64,000 nucleotides of DNA from Ctenosaura bakeri (Eukaryota; Chordata; Lepidosauria; Squamata; Iguanidae), in NCBI GenBank assembly GCA_948474755.1, contig CAOLHI010000075.1, positions 682,001 through 746,000 on the forward strand, given 5' to 3'. This document shows, piece after piece, positions 42,161 through 54,689 of the stretch. The notes below the pieces were generated by a model. It saw only the letters and a program-made list of their open reading frames with translations, made no database searches and was not told the origin of the DNA. Within the stretch, counting starts at the first letter, position 1. Every line of letters starts with the position of its first letter. The position numbers were made by a program, and so were the translations under genes.

Positions 42161-45014
42161 TCATCTCTGCATAGATCCTAGCCATATTATTGGGGTGTAT
42201 AAATTGAAAAGAATTCATAATATCTGGACAAATGAAGTCCACAGTTATATCCACTAGACCCATATCAACTGGCATCCAGTTGGCATGGAAACAAAGTGCT
42301 TTATCTGCAATATCATACAAACCGGATGGGCTTTTCACTTTTCTTGTGAATCACCCAAAACCTTGTGAGGATACAATAGTGGCAGATAAGAATGGTGGCT
42401 GGAATTCACTATTGCAGTTAAGAGATGCATATCTTAGAATTACACAACTGTTAACTGTTTCATATTCACAATTCCTGTGTATTCACAGGAATTGTGTTAG
42501 GCATCTTGCTTCTGATTGTCGCTCCTAGAGATCACTCGAGGGAAGGGGTAGAGATGGCAGTATGCTGCACCCCAGTAAGAGACTTACACTGCTTCCAATG
42601 GCTGCTACCCAGTTAAGCAAGATGGGAGGGGTTGAGTCTTTAAAGTTCTTTTTTTGTGTCATATTTCAGTGTTCTGCTCACACAGTCCTGAACACTGATC
42701 AAACACTTATTCTATACAATTGGCACCTTCAATATTCTTTTTATGTGGTGTTTTAATTGGAGAACATTGATATTGATACAATACCACCAAATGGAATCTT
42801 GACAACATTTTTGGTCAGTTGCATCAAATTACCTTATAGCTGCTTTTCTGTGGTGTTTCGTTAGTATCAATAGCCACATGGAGCTTGCATTAGTTAGGTA
42901 ATACAGAAGATAGTTGACATCCTAGTCCTGTGTAATGACCAAAGAACACTATAGAATTTTTTTTTAATGTATTTATAATAGCAATGATAGCATTAAGTTA
43001 GTTGGCTAGTTAGATAATTATGAGAGGCTAGGGTTTTAAAGGGAAGGGTATACAGAGGTCTAGTGAATAAAATAGATATTAATCCAATGGGAATGATGTA
43101 TCTAAATCTGGCGAACTGTGCCTGCAGATCATGTATGTGAAGATATGAAATTGAATGGTGGCAGATGCTTAATTCATTGATTCTTCTTTGGAAACAAGGG
43201 TAGGTAGCAAAGAGGAAAACTGGGGAAAAATCTACTTTTTAATATCATAGTTCTCAATAGAGAGGTGGGAGATGGAGAACAGAGGACATTCTTGAAATGG
43301 CCTTGAGTATGCTGATGCTTGCAGATTCTTATTGGAGGCTTGAACACAAAGATTACATATACCCTTATGAGCAAGATGAAAATATTTGGGTGAATTTGAT
43401 TATATAGCGAGCACTGTAGTGTTCTGCAATGTTGTAGTCCTCTGGATCCAGCAGGCCTAAATGGTAGCTGAAACCACAGAGGAGGCAAAGGGATATATGT
43501 CTTTAAATACCTTGTTCTATTTTAGCTGTTTCTTTGCTCCAGAACCTACTGTATTTCTAGCATTATACCCTTTATGCACCTATTTTGGCCATTTTACCAA
43601 AATAAGAGAAACTCAGGTTACTATATGAAAGCCATCTCCCCAAACTACTTGTAATTACTAACCTTCTTTATTATTATCATATGTCACACTATTACCAAAT
43701 GAACTGCAATTCTCAACAGTAACACAAATACAATGATATTGCATGTAGCAAGTCCCTGGTGCATTTTATGCAATTAGCACAACATTTAGAAGCATACCTG
43801 GTAGCTGTCAGAGTATATCAAGTTTGTATAGTTGTAGGTATCCTGATTCCAGAAATTGATGAACCTGCTGTTAAAACTAGTCACTAGTGACCAACCATTC
43901 TATAGTTGGGGCATTCACCAATGCAGCCTCTGTAGAACCGTGTAATCTGTCAAAGCAATACAAAACTTTACTGCTTCAAGGAAGAGTTTTGCATATCTAG
44001 TCATGTTCTATGAATATGTTCCACTCCCTGAAGGGGAAAAAAAAAATCATCTGAGTGAATGTGGGTATTTACTGAAGTCTTCTCTAACAGAACATGACTG
44101 AAACCTCCAAGTTAGTATTATATTAATAACACTAGAGAATAATAAACTGAATAGGCTTAATGAACAAAATGGAAGGACACATTAAAACTCCTATATTTAA
44201 TTTTTTTTATAAAATATGCTTAATGGGGATAAATAGCCTAATAATTAAAATTATAAATTTGTATCAGAGGCCAGTTGAAATGATGTATTTGGATTTAAAC
44301 TATTTAACTAATTTGCTTAGGCTAGAATTCTGTGTTCTATGAGACAATGTCCCCAGGGCTATAGGACCTTCTGGGGCCAAAAAAGAGAACTCTGATCTTG
44401 GAGTGGGAGATCTGACATAATTTTCCCCCTCCCAACCACCACAAATATTTCTGCAGTTCTTTCCTCTCCTCAACAGCAGCCCTAACGAGGTGGAAAGTGG
44501 GCTGATTAGGGGAATGGGATGCGGGGAGTAGAGGAGGGTACAACATCTAACAATTGGCCTAAATATTTCCCTCCTGTCACAAGCAGGGACCTCCCCTGCA
44601 GATGGCTGTTGCACCATATCCAAATACTTGAAAAAAGACAAACGCATCCTTGCTCTCCAGCATCACAGAAATGGCCTGATGGGGTGAGAGAGGAGGCTGC
44701 ATTGCTTAAAAGGCAACTGCCAGAGATATGGCTCGCTAGCTCCATATCCCAATGCAGGATCTAGGCTGTAATTTTTAGAGCTTCTGTTCATATGACTGTC
44801 ACTTTTTAAACCTGTGATCAGGATGGAAGTGGGAAATTGTTCTCTACCTGCTTTATGACATCTATTTAAATATCAGAAAAAAAATTATCAACACGTTACC
44901 CACTCTTCCCTGACTTAGCCATCTTTCCATTTGAGCATATTCACTTCAGTACCCAGATAGATGTTTCACAAGCAATAAGTTGCAATAAAACACAAGTGCA
45001 GAAAATCTGTTTCC
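42161..45014. other. Unique AT-rich sequence
   Basis: I recognise no repeat family, exon or RNA gene. 'cacaattcctgtgtattcac' with 'aggaattgtg' at about 42,466-42,497 forms a short hairpin. Confidence 0.5.
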
Positions 45015-45015
45015 T

Positions 45016-45016
45016 A

Positions 45017-45076
<60 letters not shown>

Positions 45077-45084
45077 AAAAAAAG
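45016..45084. repeat. (AAAG)n microsatellite
   Basis: About 16 uninterrupted AAAG units. The open frame of Lys-Glu-Arg repeats across it is an artefact of the repeat. Confidence 0.95.
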
Positions 45085-45815
45085 GTTTATACAAACGCCA
45101 TTTGAATATGTGTTATTTAATTTTTTGCAGGAGTGTTTATTGGTTTGGTTCAGGATAATAGACTACATACAGCAAAAGCAGGTATAGGTCCATGCTCAAA
45201 AATGCCTGAAGTTCTACAGAGGGAAATATGAAACTTGCAGATTCTATATAAAAATTGAAATAGGCTTTTACTTTTACAGCCTTGAAAATCAATGGGTAGG
45301 TAGAAAGGTAGTTCAAAAAAGGCCCAGGGGAGCAAACAGTTGCTTAATGAGGATGCACGAAATGGAATTAAAATGCAGGCTAATAAAAATAAATTCAAAG
45401 TGTGATGTTAGTAGGAAACATATTATTTAAATAGCACTTCTACCCATCAAGGTGCGTCTATTTGAAAAACAAAAATGGACCAATACATTTTGATTTCTCA
45501 TGGTGTAACTAGCCAGTAAGCCAATATCGTCAAACCAGTCAGGTGAATGCCATCTTTAGAACAAGTCAGAACTGAATATCAGTTAAACCAAAGTTGACGC
45601 TGGATCTGTGTTAAAGAAATAGTATTGATGTTCACTGCTAGATTTTTAGAATCTTAAAATAAGCCATTTCTCTTCTTGGATTGCACACTAGCAAAAGATG
45701 CAGCTTTGAGGTATGATCAACATACCCTTGGTACGGATAGGTGAATATTCCAAAAATTTCTGGAAAAATAATCTACAAGAAGTTCAGAACATATGGACTA
45801 TATTTCATAGATTAA
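45085..45815. other. Unique AT-rich sequence
   Basis: No feature is seen in this stretch between the AAAG repeat and the next MITE. Confidence 0.5.
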
Positions 45816-46200
45816 GGCCCTTTTTGCACAACGTCACTGTCTTGTTTCAGTGGTTGGCAGGTTGCCCTTCCACATGACATCATCGCCATCATGCTGCCAT
45901 CCTGTCATGAAGCATTGTGCTCACACAGTTTTCACAAAACAGAAAAAAATCCGTTTTGCATCTGCCATTGCATGGCAATTGCGTCACTTCTGGCCATGCA
46001 GAAGTGCATTGGCGATGCTTCCTTCCGTAGCATAGCAATGGAAAAAGTCCAGCTGTACTGCGGATGGAAGATGTGGTGCCATTGCGTTCTCTTCCACATG
46101 GACCAAGCGGGTGCAGAGGGGAGCGTTGCTGATGTGCTCCTTTCTGGACCTGGGACTGCAGCAAGACGACACAGAAGAGCATTGTCGTGTGGAAATGGCC
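45816..46200. mobile_element. Harbinger-like MITE, 385 bp
   Basis: Left end GGCCCTTTTTGCACAACG and right end CGTGTGGAAATGGCC are inverted repeats of each other. TAA lies outside both ends (45,813-45,815 and 46,201-46,203), the TWA-type duplication known for Harbinger transposons. Overlapping open frames across it on both strands carry no transposase features. Confidence 0.8.
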
Positions 46201-46609
46201 TAAGTAAAAAAAATATTCAAAGTGACTAAAATGGGAACAGGGATGGCATCTGATGGTAAGAATGGGGGAGAGGGATTTGCTTTTAGTTCATTTTTTATAT
46301 AAACTTACTGAAATTCACAAAGTTCTTCATATTTTATTTGGAAAGGACTTGAGGGTTGTTTTTTTAAATACCCTCAATGTTGGAGAAACCAAAATTGTCA
46401 AGTTTTCTAATCCAGGATTCATTTGATATTCTACTCTTGCAAGTTTGGGTTTGAATCCTTGTGTATTCAACCATTTTAGTGCTGAATTAGGATTGCCATA
46501 TTTTCCCCAGGAGACTTTTCACCTTCACGGGTGGTAAAACATAGCTCTCGATAATTCTGGAAACAATTGTACCTAGTGAATTTCTCCAATTCAAATAAGG
46601 AAGCATTTT

Positions 46610-47241
46610 GGCCCTTTCCACTCCACCCTCCCAACCTGCCATGGAGACAGGAGAAGGACAAGATCGTGATGGCACTTATGAACAACGTTGTCATGGTACC
46701 GTCCTTCTCCCATCCCCACATGCTGCAAATCATTGATGCCAATGACTGGTGATCATGCCACCATTGTGGATTTACCTTTTCTACGGAGGCCCTGGAAGCA
46801 CAATGACTGAGCTTCCTGCCTCAGCACAGTCTGGAAAACTAACTGGCTGTGCTGCAGCAGGAAAAAGTATGGCCATTGAGCTTCCTGGAACATAGAGACA
46901 GCTGGTGCAGAAGGGAGTGCTTCTGTCACACTCTCCTCCCAGCAGGGCCAATGCTAGGACCAACTCTGGATGTCTTCGAGACCAGGTAAGGTGAAAAAAG
47001 GTCTTCTACTTCAGTTGTACTTTTTAAAAAGTAATTTAACAAAATTTGCACCATTATTTCTTTTTGAGCTAGGGGAACTTGAGGTTTTATAAATCCAAAT
47101 GTGGAGGAATAAAAGACAGGTAGCTTTTTCCATTCCTTCTTTCTGCCTCCAACCAAATTACAAAAGCCAGGATTCCACAGGAGGTACCTATAGCAGTTAA
47201 AGCAGAATAATAGCACTCTAATTTTGTAGTGTGAATAGGTC
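46610..47241. mobile_element. Degraded Harbinger-like MITE
   Basis: Left end GGCCCTTTCCACTCC after TTT, right end near 'gtagtgtgaataggtc' before TTG. Internal text near 46,850-46,925 resembles 46,040-46,135 of the neighbouring MITE. The right end resembles that of the 51,794 element. It is an older relative with imperfect termini. Confidence 0.4.
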
Positions 47242-47759
47242 TTGAGTCTGCATAGTAGCTTGAATGCCCATCTCTGTCACAACTTGTCTGCCCAGATGTG
47301 CACTTGCAGAATGTCTCTTCCACTTCCAAGATTGCTTGCCTTTATGAAGATAATAATGAAGTGGAAGGTGGAAAATAGGACTAGGGGTACCCTAACATTC
47401 TTAGATATGGAGTCAAGAGTAAAGGAAGCTGAAAGAAAGGGGCAAGACAGGGTTCTGTGTTCATAATTGTACTGATGAAGGTCAACAAACAAAATAGGAT
47501 TGAATAACTTTTCTCTCTCCTTTCAGACAGTAGAGTAGCAAAAGATGGGCCAAGTCCTAGCTCTGGGACAAAGAAGGCAGAAAATATTGGGCTCTTCTTT
47601 TTGTCCATGTTAGCTCCCAGATATTTTATGAAGGTCTTAGCACCCACAGTGTAGGTGTGGGAAAGCTCTGGCCCTCTAGATGTTCTTGAATTGTAACTGT
47701 AATCTCACGCAATTACTTATGCTGCCCAATAGTAGTGAGGGCCACTGTTGTAGTCCAAG
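47242..47759. other. Unique sequence
   Basis: No recognised repeat or coding feature between the MITE and the LINE fragment. Confidence 0.5.
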
Positions 47760-48281
47760 AACATTATTTATTTATTTTAGTCAGTGAGTAAGTGAGTATG
47801 GGGCCCAAGTTAAAAGCATATAAACAGTTAAATAGTTAAAACATTAACAACAACAACAACAACAACAATTGTTATAATAATAATTGTTATAAAAACTTGC
47901 AAAAATTTAAAAATAAATAAAACATCTAAATAAATTTTAAAAAAGCTTACCTCCTCACTCATTAAAAGCCACCTGAATAGGAATGTTCTTGCCTGCTGGT
48001 GAAAGGTAAGCAAGGAAGAGGCCAGCTTAGGTTCCCATGGAAGGGAGTTCCAGAGGATAGAAGCATCCACTGAGAAAGCTCTTTCCTGTGTTCTCACCAG
48101 GTGAGCCTTAGACAGTAGTGGGACTGAGAGAAAGCCTTCCCCTGCAGATATTAAAATGCTGGCAGGTTTATATAAGTAAATGCAGTCTTTCAAATAATCT
48201 GGACTTGAGACATAGAGGGCTTCATAGATCATGACCAGCACTTTGAATTGTGCCCAGAAACAAACAGGTAGCCAGTGGAAC
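47760..48281 (-). mobile_element. L2/Rex-like LINE 3' end, first part
   Basis: The minus frame 48,241-47,828 holds MIYEALYVSSPDYLKDCIYL, then GEGFLSVPLLSKA and ERAFSVDASILWNSLPWEP, a C-terminal sequence pattern typical of L2/Rex-like ORF2 proteins (Y-K/E-AL, AFS..A...WNSLP). An (AAC)n tract near 47,849-47,869 and AT-rich text follow at the tail. A solo LTR interrupts the LINE at 48,282; its sequence resumes at 49,194. Confidence 0.75.
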
Positions 48282-49193
48282 GGTTACCCTGTTTACTGGG
48301 AGTCCCAGGAGGGACACCTAAATAACCTTACAATTACACAAGATGGGGAAATTAGTCAAGAGCACTGATTGGCACTACGAGAGGCAGGGTAAGACAGCAG
48401 GATCTTGTAACCCAATGTTTACGGGGTCAGGCCAAGTCAAGAAGCAAACTGTGTAGGAAATAATGAATGATCTTTATTAAATACAGGCACACAATGTAAG
48501 CAACACATGCACACAGATAACTAAGGAAAATAAAGGTGTGAGTAGGATGGTGGGATTTTCAGAGGGATAGTTGATTCGGGTGATACGAAACCTGTTCCTG
48601 AAGCCCGGAAAGAAGATAGAGAGCGATGCTGGGGTTCGATGTATCTCAGCACGTGGAGTTGAGGAGAAGCTCGCCAGGCAAAGCGGCAGCAAGATGGTCT
48701 GGAACTTGGAAGTGATCCGAGGATGGTCTCGGAATCAGGGGTTTTTATAGGGAGAAATGTAACTGCAGGCTATGTCTTACTTGGTGAAAACAATGCGTTT
48801 CGGGTACGGGACAAAGCCTTGGAAAGGTCGAAATTTAGCATGATTGAGTTAAGTCGGAATTGACAAAGAGTCAGCCAGTATGCAAATGCTCAGTGCTTGG
48901 CGGTTGAGTTATTCAGCTTGCCAAGTTGCCTGCTTGGGGCAGGGAGTCCTTTGTAAACAGCGTGCATACATAATGAGGGTGTTTGCAGAGAGGTCTCCTA
49001 AAGCGAGGATCTGGCTATTTCTGGCCTGCCTGGATGGAGAATGGAATCTCCAGCGATTAGTGGCCGAGCCTAGTTCTGTGCTTGTCCGGGGGCCTCACAA
49101 ACACGTGGAGAGGGGTGGTGGAAGAGAGTCAAATTATTGATATCAAAATGATATCTTTATGCTATCTCCAAGGAGGCCTAACCTGCAGTAATA
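48282..49193 (-). repeat. Solo retroviral LTR, minus orientation
   Basis: Minus-strand reading starts TATTACTGCAGG (usual TGTTAC start mutated) and ends CAGGGTAACC. Tetramers GAAC flank it (48,278-48,281 and 49,194-49,197). It shares 'gatatcattttgatatcaa' with the LTRs at 19,502 and 26,200 and is of the same family. The TATA box reads CCCTATAAAAACCCC on the minus strand near 48,745, with AATAAA near 48,477. Confidence 0.85.
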
Positions 49194-49335
49194 GAACAGT
49201 TTTCACAAGGGAGTTATATGCTTCCTATAACTGGGTTGCCAGTGGCCACATTTAGAAAGGGCTTATGACACTCACAATGCATTTGGACTGGAATCTGAAC
49301 AGGATACTAAATTTTCATACATTTTCCCCCCTGAA
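49194..49335 (-). mobile_element. L2/Rex-like LINE, second part
   Basis: Joining the text across the solo LTR restores 'gccagtggaac' to 'agttttcacaagggagttat', continuous LINE-derived sequence of the type found at this point in L2/Rex-like elements. The upstream border is uncertain. Confidence 0.55.
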
Positions 49336-51793
49336 ATCAGGTCTTTAGCCCTTTCAGGAGTCATGATATGGGGCAAAATGTGCTGCCACTTTCTGCCCAC
49401 TTGTTTTCCAAGAAACAAATCAGCTTTGATTTTCTGCCATGAGCTGAGGAGAAGAAGGGAGTATGTAGGGAATTACAATGAATGGTGCAAACTGTGAAGT
49501 TTAAGATGCAAGGGAGCGGGTATTGTGAAGACATGGGCTGAGGCAAGAGTGAAAGTAAAAGGGAATAGGGAGGGAGGTGTGGTTCCTTTTATTTTAACTC
49601 CATCACCATAATTCTATCCTGCACCTTTTCAAAATCCTGCTGTGAAATGTCCATTCCCTTCAAATTATCAGAGATATCCTGTTCATGTTAATATGTAATT
49701 GTTGTAAGATTTTGAGCTGATGCCATAAATTTTTTGAACTGTTTTTCACCAAGTTTTTAAAAATTGTTTATTTGTCCTGCAATCTCTAATCTTTCAAAAA
49801 ATAATAATCCAGCTTTCCATTACTTTCTATCTCACATTTGTTCATATCTTAAATCTGGTTAAACATCTCAGATATTGAGGTCTGAATTTCAATGAGCACA
49901 GGGTCAGTTTTAGCTAGTACAGTTCAGGACATTTTTCTAGTGGCCAAGTTTATGATGTCCTATAAATCACTCTGTACTCTGTACTCAAGAGTAATAAATT
50001 ACCAACCAACAAAGGAGGGAGTCTCCATCCATATTCAGCATGGGCCATCCAAGGTAATATTGTAAATCTTTGTTTGGAAAAGCTTCTGTCGAGCCAACCT
50101 TAATGAATCTTTGTTTTGTAATGGGGAATGCTATTTTCAGGGTGTACATCTCTGCCAGAGAGCTCTCCACTCCACTCCTGAGCTGGAGGGGAGTTACCTG
50201 AGAGACTGTGTTTCTGTCCTTGTGGAATCCTTCAGTACCTTTATATGCTTAAAAATAATAGTAAATCCTACAAAGCTGGGAGAAGCATAGAAATCATGCC
50301 ACTAATATGCAGTCATCTTGGTCAGAGTCCAATATCTTATGTCCGTGTCTCTCAGGAACCATCAACATGAGAGGCTCTTGTGACTACTAAGCCTGATGCA
50401 AATACTGTGTAAGTCTGCATAAGGGTAGGAATTATTTAAAATTGCTTTATTCAGTTTTCTTTGGCATTTCTTATTCTCTCATTCTTTTTTATTGATTCTA
50501 CAGAAACCTTTTGTTTATGATTTGAACTCTGGGGTTGAATAGATTGTTGCATAACCCATGGATTGCTGTCACTCATAGTGTCAATCATTTGAAGTAGCTC
50601 ATTATTGGAAAGGCCAAAAGAGTCACAGATTGGATTCTGGCTTCATATAATCAGGTTAGAATTTGATAAGAGTGATTTACCATTTTCAGGTGAATAAAAT
50701 ACATGTTGAGAGTTTCTTTCTTCTTTTCTCCAGATGAGTTTTTTTTTAAAGGTAGAGTGGTAACCACCTAGCTTGAAAGTCATTAAAAGAAGTCTCTTTC
50801 AGCTTGCTCTTCCTTGAAGGGCAGTGGGATGACAACATATTATTAACCCTCCCCAACCAAGAGGAGGTTCTTTGGAGCTTCTTGCTTGATGGTGATATCT
50901 GGAAACTTCAATGTTGTATGATTACCTCTGGGTTTTAGTCTGGACTCTAAAGTAACTATCCAGTGTGCTGAACCTTTCCCACCCAAATAAATTCAGAATG
51001 TTTTTGTTTTGTTTTTAAAAAATCACTTCCACTGACACAGAAATGGCCAGAAACCATTGCTTCTTCATCTCCAGGCTGCCATCATTGAGATCTCGCCTTC
51101 AGACCACTCTTCCTCAAGGTGGTAACATATACTTGCAGCATTTCAGTACTGGGACCCTCTCAATTCAGCAAGAATAACAGAAAACAAATCATTCTCTGAC
51201 TGGCCCTTCCTTTATTTTTAATACAAAATATGCCTCTTGTTGGACCTTGGAACATAGTTTGACATCTTTTGTGCAACATTTTGTGTCCATTTGTGTGAAG
51301 AAGGGAAATGTTTCCACACTTAGTGTCTCTTACTAACTGACAGGGCACACTGTTTCCTCCTCTCCCCCTGCCTCATTCTGTAATGTGCATGCTTCATAGA
51401 CCTTTCTTGTGTAGTTTGCCAGAAGTGCATAGCAAAGTTTGTCACTTTTTAAGAAAGGGTATCCCTGTCAGAAGTAAGTAATGCAGGTAGGTCTGTTCAT
51501 ACTTTTTCAGGGATGGTATCTGTGCTCCAGTTGAAGCAAGGTTCAATTACAGGATCACAAGTCTTCAGTGACTTCTTGAATGTGGAGGCATAGAGGATTC
51601 ACTCTCTGCAAAAGATGCATTACTTTGAATATCTCTAAGGTACAACTGCTCTTCTCATAGGTAGACTACCATTTAGACGTGGCATGACCATTTAGACATT
51701 GCCTATCTCATCATCCCCAATTTATGCAATTTTAAAAGAGCAAAGCTAGCCATTCACTGTTTTTCTTACTATCTGTACTTGTTACTTTGCTTT
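49336..51793. other. Unique AT-rich sequence
   Basis: No repeat family, RNA gene or exon is recognised in these 2.4 kb. All frames are short. Confidence 0.5.
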
Positions 51794-51995
51794 GGCCATT
51801 TCCGCACAACACTCTTATAGCACGATCATTCCACTTTCAACCTCCTATGGAATTCTGGGGTTTGTAGTTTAGGGAAGGGCACTTTGAATTCTCAGCCAAA
51901 GAGCTCTTTGGTCTCAGTAAACTACAAACCCCAGAATGCCACAGGGCGTTGAAAGTGGAATAGCAGCACTTTAACACTGTAGTGCGGAAATGACC
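51794..51995. mobile_element. Fold-back Harbinger-like MITE, 202 bp
   Basis: Termini GGCCATTTCCGCAC and GTGCGGAAATGACC with TTT on both sides (51,791-51,793 and 51,996-51,998). The inner arms also pair: 'ttccactttcaac' with 'gttgaaagtggaa', and 'ttctggggtttgtagttta' with 'taaactacaaaccccagaa'. The whole unit can fold into one long hairpin. Confidence 0.8.
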
Positions 51996-53123
51996 TTTGT
52001 TACATGAGCTCCTTTTAAACCTTGACATAGTCCCACCTCCAGCCTCAAGTCTGCAGGACTGTACTTGTAAGTTCAGGATGAATTTCTGATGTAACCCTTG
52101 GGACTCTGCCAATGCCTCTTTACAATTATCCTGTGCTGAGAGTTCTGTGTAAGGAACTTCATGAAGTAGCTTATACCACTGTGAGTCATGCCATATGACT
52201 GTGGTCTTCTCTGAACAGGAACTTCACAGGCAAGCTTTCCCATCCACAGAAATCTTATTAGAAGAGAGAAGTGACTTCAGTATATTTCTGTCTTGACATC
52301 TTGAAATTTGATTCTTCATCTCACATTAGCAGGAACATTTCTTATGTAAGAAAGATGGTTGTAGGGAGAAAAAAATGCTGGGAACAATTCTCTCTGGCAA
52401 AATGGTACTTTCACATACTGATAACTGCCTTTAGCACAGCAACATACAGCATGTACAGCTGCGAGGCTTATTAGAATTCCAGTGAACAAGCTTCTGCAAT
52501 TATGATTTGATCTTAATTAGTTTAGATATTAGCAGAATGGGTCCCAGCAGCCTTTAAATGTCACTGAGTTTCCCAGAATGCCAAGGGGACACCAACTAGT
52601 TTAACTGGCTTAGTCCAAAGAGCCTCAGGGAAACCAAGCAAAAGCCAAGGACTATCAAAGATTCCAGCATACTGTGGTCACCCACACTAATCAGCACTGA
52701 GTCTGTTAGGGTCTCTTTGACTTATAATACCAAACTCTCTAAGAGAAGCACATTTTAATGATTTCCAGAAATGACTCGCTAAGGGCATAAGTAACATTTA
52801 GATCATTGTACTACCCACTTCAATGGTGTCCCTCTATTGTTCATGGAATGGAATTTGCATGTTAGCAGAAGGTTCCTTTTCTAGAGATCTCCAGGACTCT
52901 TCTGTGGAGTCTTACAGAACACAGCATTCTAAGCTGCTTGGGCAATTAGCCCAGAAAGATGACAACTTGTATGATGGAGGCAAAGGAACCAGTAAGCTCA
53001 CTTGACCAAAAGAGGCCTTCATTTGACACAAATCGATTTCTCTTGCTTTTGGTGATCAGAGGTTATTACTTGTTTTATGTCTTAGCTTCAAACTATTTAA
53101 AATAGAGTTGACCATTCTTTTTA
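51996..53123. other. Unique sequence
   Basis: No recognised repeat or gene. Frames at 52,271-52,474 and 52,823-53,005 lack domains. Confidence 0.5.
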
Positions 53124-53561
53124 GGCCCTTTTTGCATGGCAGTTTGCAAGGGAAAGGGCCCCTTGAGCATCGCATAAATGTAAGGAGCAGTCTGCATGAC
53201 ACACTCCCATTTACATGACGCTCAAGGCCCTCATGTGCAGCAAACATGCATTTTTTTATTTTTGACTTTTAGCTGAAAATGACCTGTGCTTGCGCATTGC
53301 TCACGGGCCTGGGCCACACTCACCTGCCATGCGGAGCCTCTGAAGCCGGGCCGGTCTTGTGTCCTCTCCTCAGTGCAGCCTCTAACTCCCAGGCTGCACT
53401 GCGGAAGGAAGGGGCAGGGTGTAGGCGGGGCTCTAGCACGAGCAGGAAGGAGCTGAAGCACTGAATCACTGAAGCAGGAGGCTTGCGAGAGCCTTCCTGC
53501 CCAGGCTTCTCGCATGAGGACTCCAACCCAGCAGCGTTAAAAGGTAAGTGCAAAAAGGGCC
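53124..53561. mobile_element. Harbinger-like MITE, 438 bp, GC-rich
   Basis: Left end GGCCCTTTTTGCATGGC and right end GTGCAAAAAGGGCC are inverted repeats. TTA lies outside both (53,121-53,123 and 53,562-53,564). The interior is much more GC-rich than its surroundings and gives three overlapping but unrelated open frames, none like a transposase. Confidence 0.8.
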
Positions 53562-53656
53562 TTAAATGGAACTACAGTATTATCGATTATTTAGCAGAGG
53601 TTGGAAATATTAGTTTTTGGATATCATTTCCAAGAATGTATAGCTGGCGCGACCAC

Positions 53657-54560
53657 TTATGCATAGAATCACATAATCTTAGTGCTTGAAGGGACTGCAA
53701 GGGTGGCCTAGTCCAACTCCCTTCTGTCATGCAGGAATACACAACTAAAGCACTCCTGAAAAATGCCCATCCAACTTCTGTCCATCATCCTATGGGGCAG
53801 TCTATTCCACAGTCAAACAGCTTTTATAGTAAAAAATATTCTTCCTAATGTTTAGGTGGAATCTCTTCATTTATAATTTGAATCCATTGGTTCACATGTT
53901 TGAGTCTTTGGAGCATCAGAAAACAATCTTGCTTCATCTTCTACATGACCTGTCTTCAGATATTTAAAGACAGCTATCATTTCTCTTCTTAGTCTTCTTT
54001 TCTCCAAATATTCTCATCTCATCTGAAAGTTCTTTGTACATCCCCCTTGGCTTTTTTAGACACTTTCCACTTTTTGTCCTCACTGGAATTGTTTGCAACT
54101 GTGTCTTCAGTATCTCATATTTAAGAAACTCCCAGGTACCATGTGCTCCCTTTCCTTTGAGCATTTCTGACCATGGGATCTTACCCAGTATTTCCATAAG
54201 TTTATTAAAATCAGTTTTCTTGATTCCCAGAGTGTGTGTCTTACTATGTTTGGCTCTCCCTTTTGTCTGCATAACAAAACCCAAGCGAACATGGTCACTC
54301 CCACCCAGAGTCCCACTATTTCTACCCCATGGAGCAGTTCATCTCTGCTGGCTAGGATCAAATCCAGATACTGGGTCCCTGGTCTGTCCGGGTTTGCTGC
54401 AGACAAGGCAAATTGTACTGGGCAACAGAGAAGTAATAACAGGCCCACATATGAGCTTAAGAATAGTGGCAGCAGCATCTACTGTGCAATTTTCTTCTCT
54501 TGGTCTTGGTTAGCAGCCACCATATCCCTTATGAACCTTTGTTACTCCTGGAACATTAGC
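53657..54560 (-). mobile_element. CR1 LINE, internally deleted copy
   Basis: The plus strand starts 'gcatagaatcacataatctt', a reversed CR1 tail, followed by about 330 bp of 3' region. It then joins directly to sequence from the endonuclease-RT junction: minus frames 54,284-53,964 and 54,478-54,107 read LNLWKYWVRSHGQK-like text, WEFLKYEILKTQLQTI and DLILASRDELLHGVEIVG, parallel to 31,190-31,470 of the other CR1. The RT domain is missing between them. The subfamily differs from the 30,600 copy. Confidence 0.7.
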
Positions 54561-54689
54561 TGTTTCTGAGCTATATGTACAACAAATGGTGTGGCTGAAA
54601 GAATGTACATAGGACACGGGAACATCTCTGCTTCTGGAACCAAATCCTAGCTGACACTCACTATATTATCATTCACATTATGTATCCTG

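Noticed and set aside
44996..45187. Lys/Glu-rich open frame
   Set aside because: It is a translation of the (AAAG)n microsatellite.
45850..46229. Overlapping open frames on both strands
   Set aside because: They lie inside a 385-bp MITE and have no transposase features.
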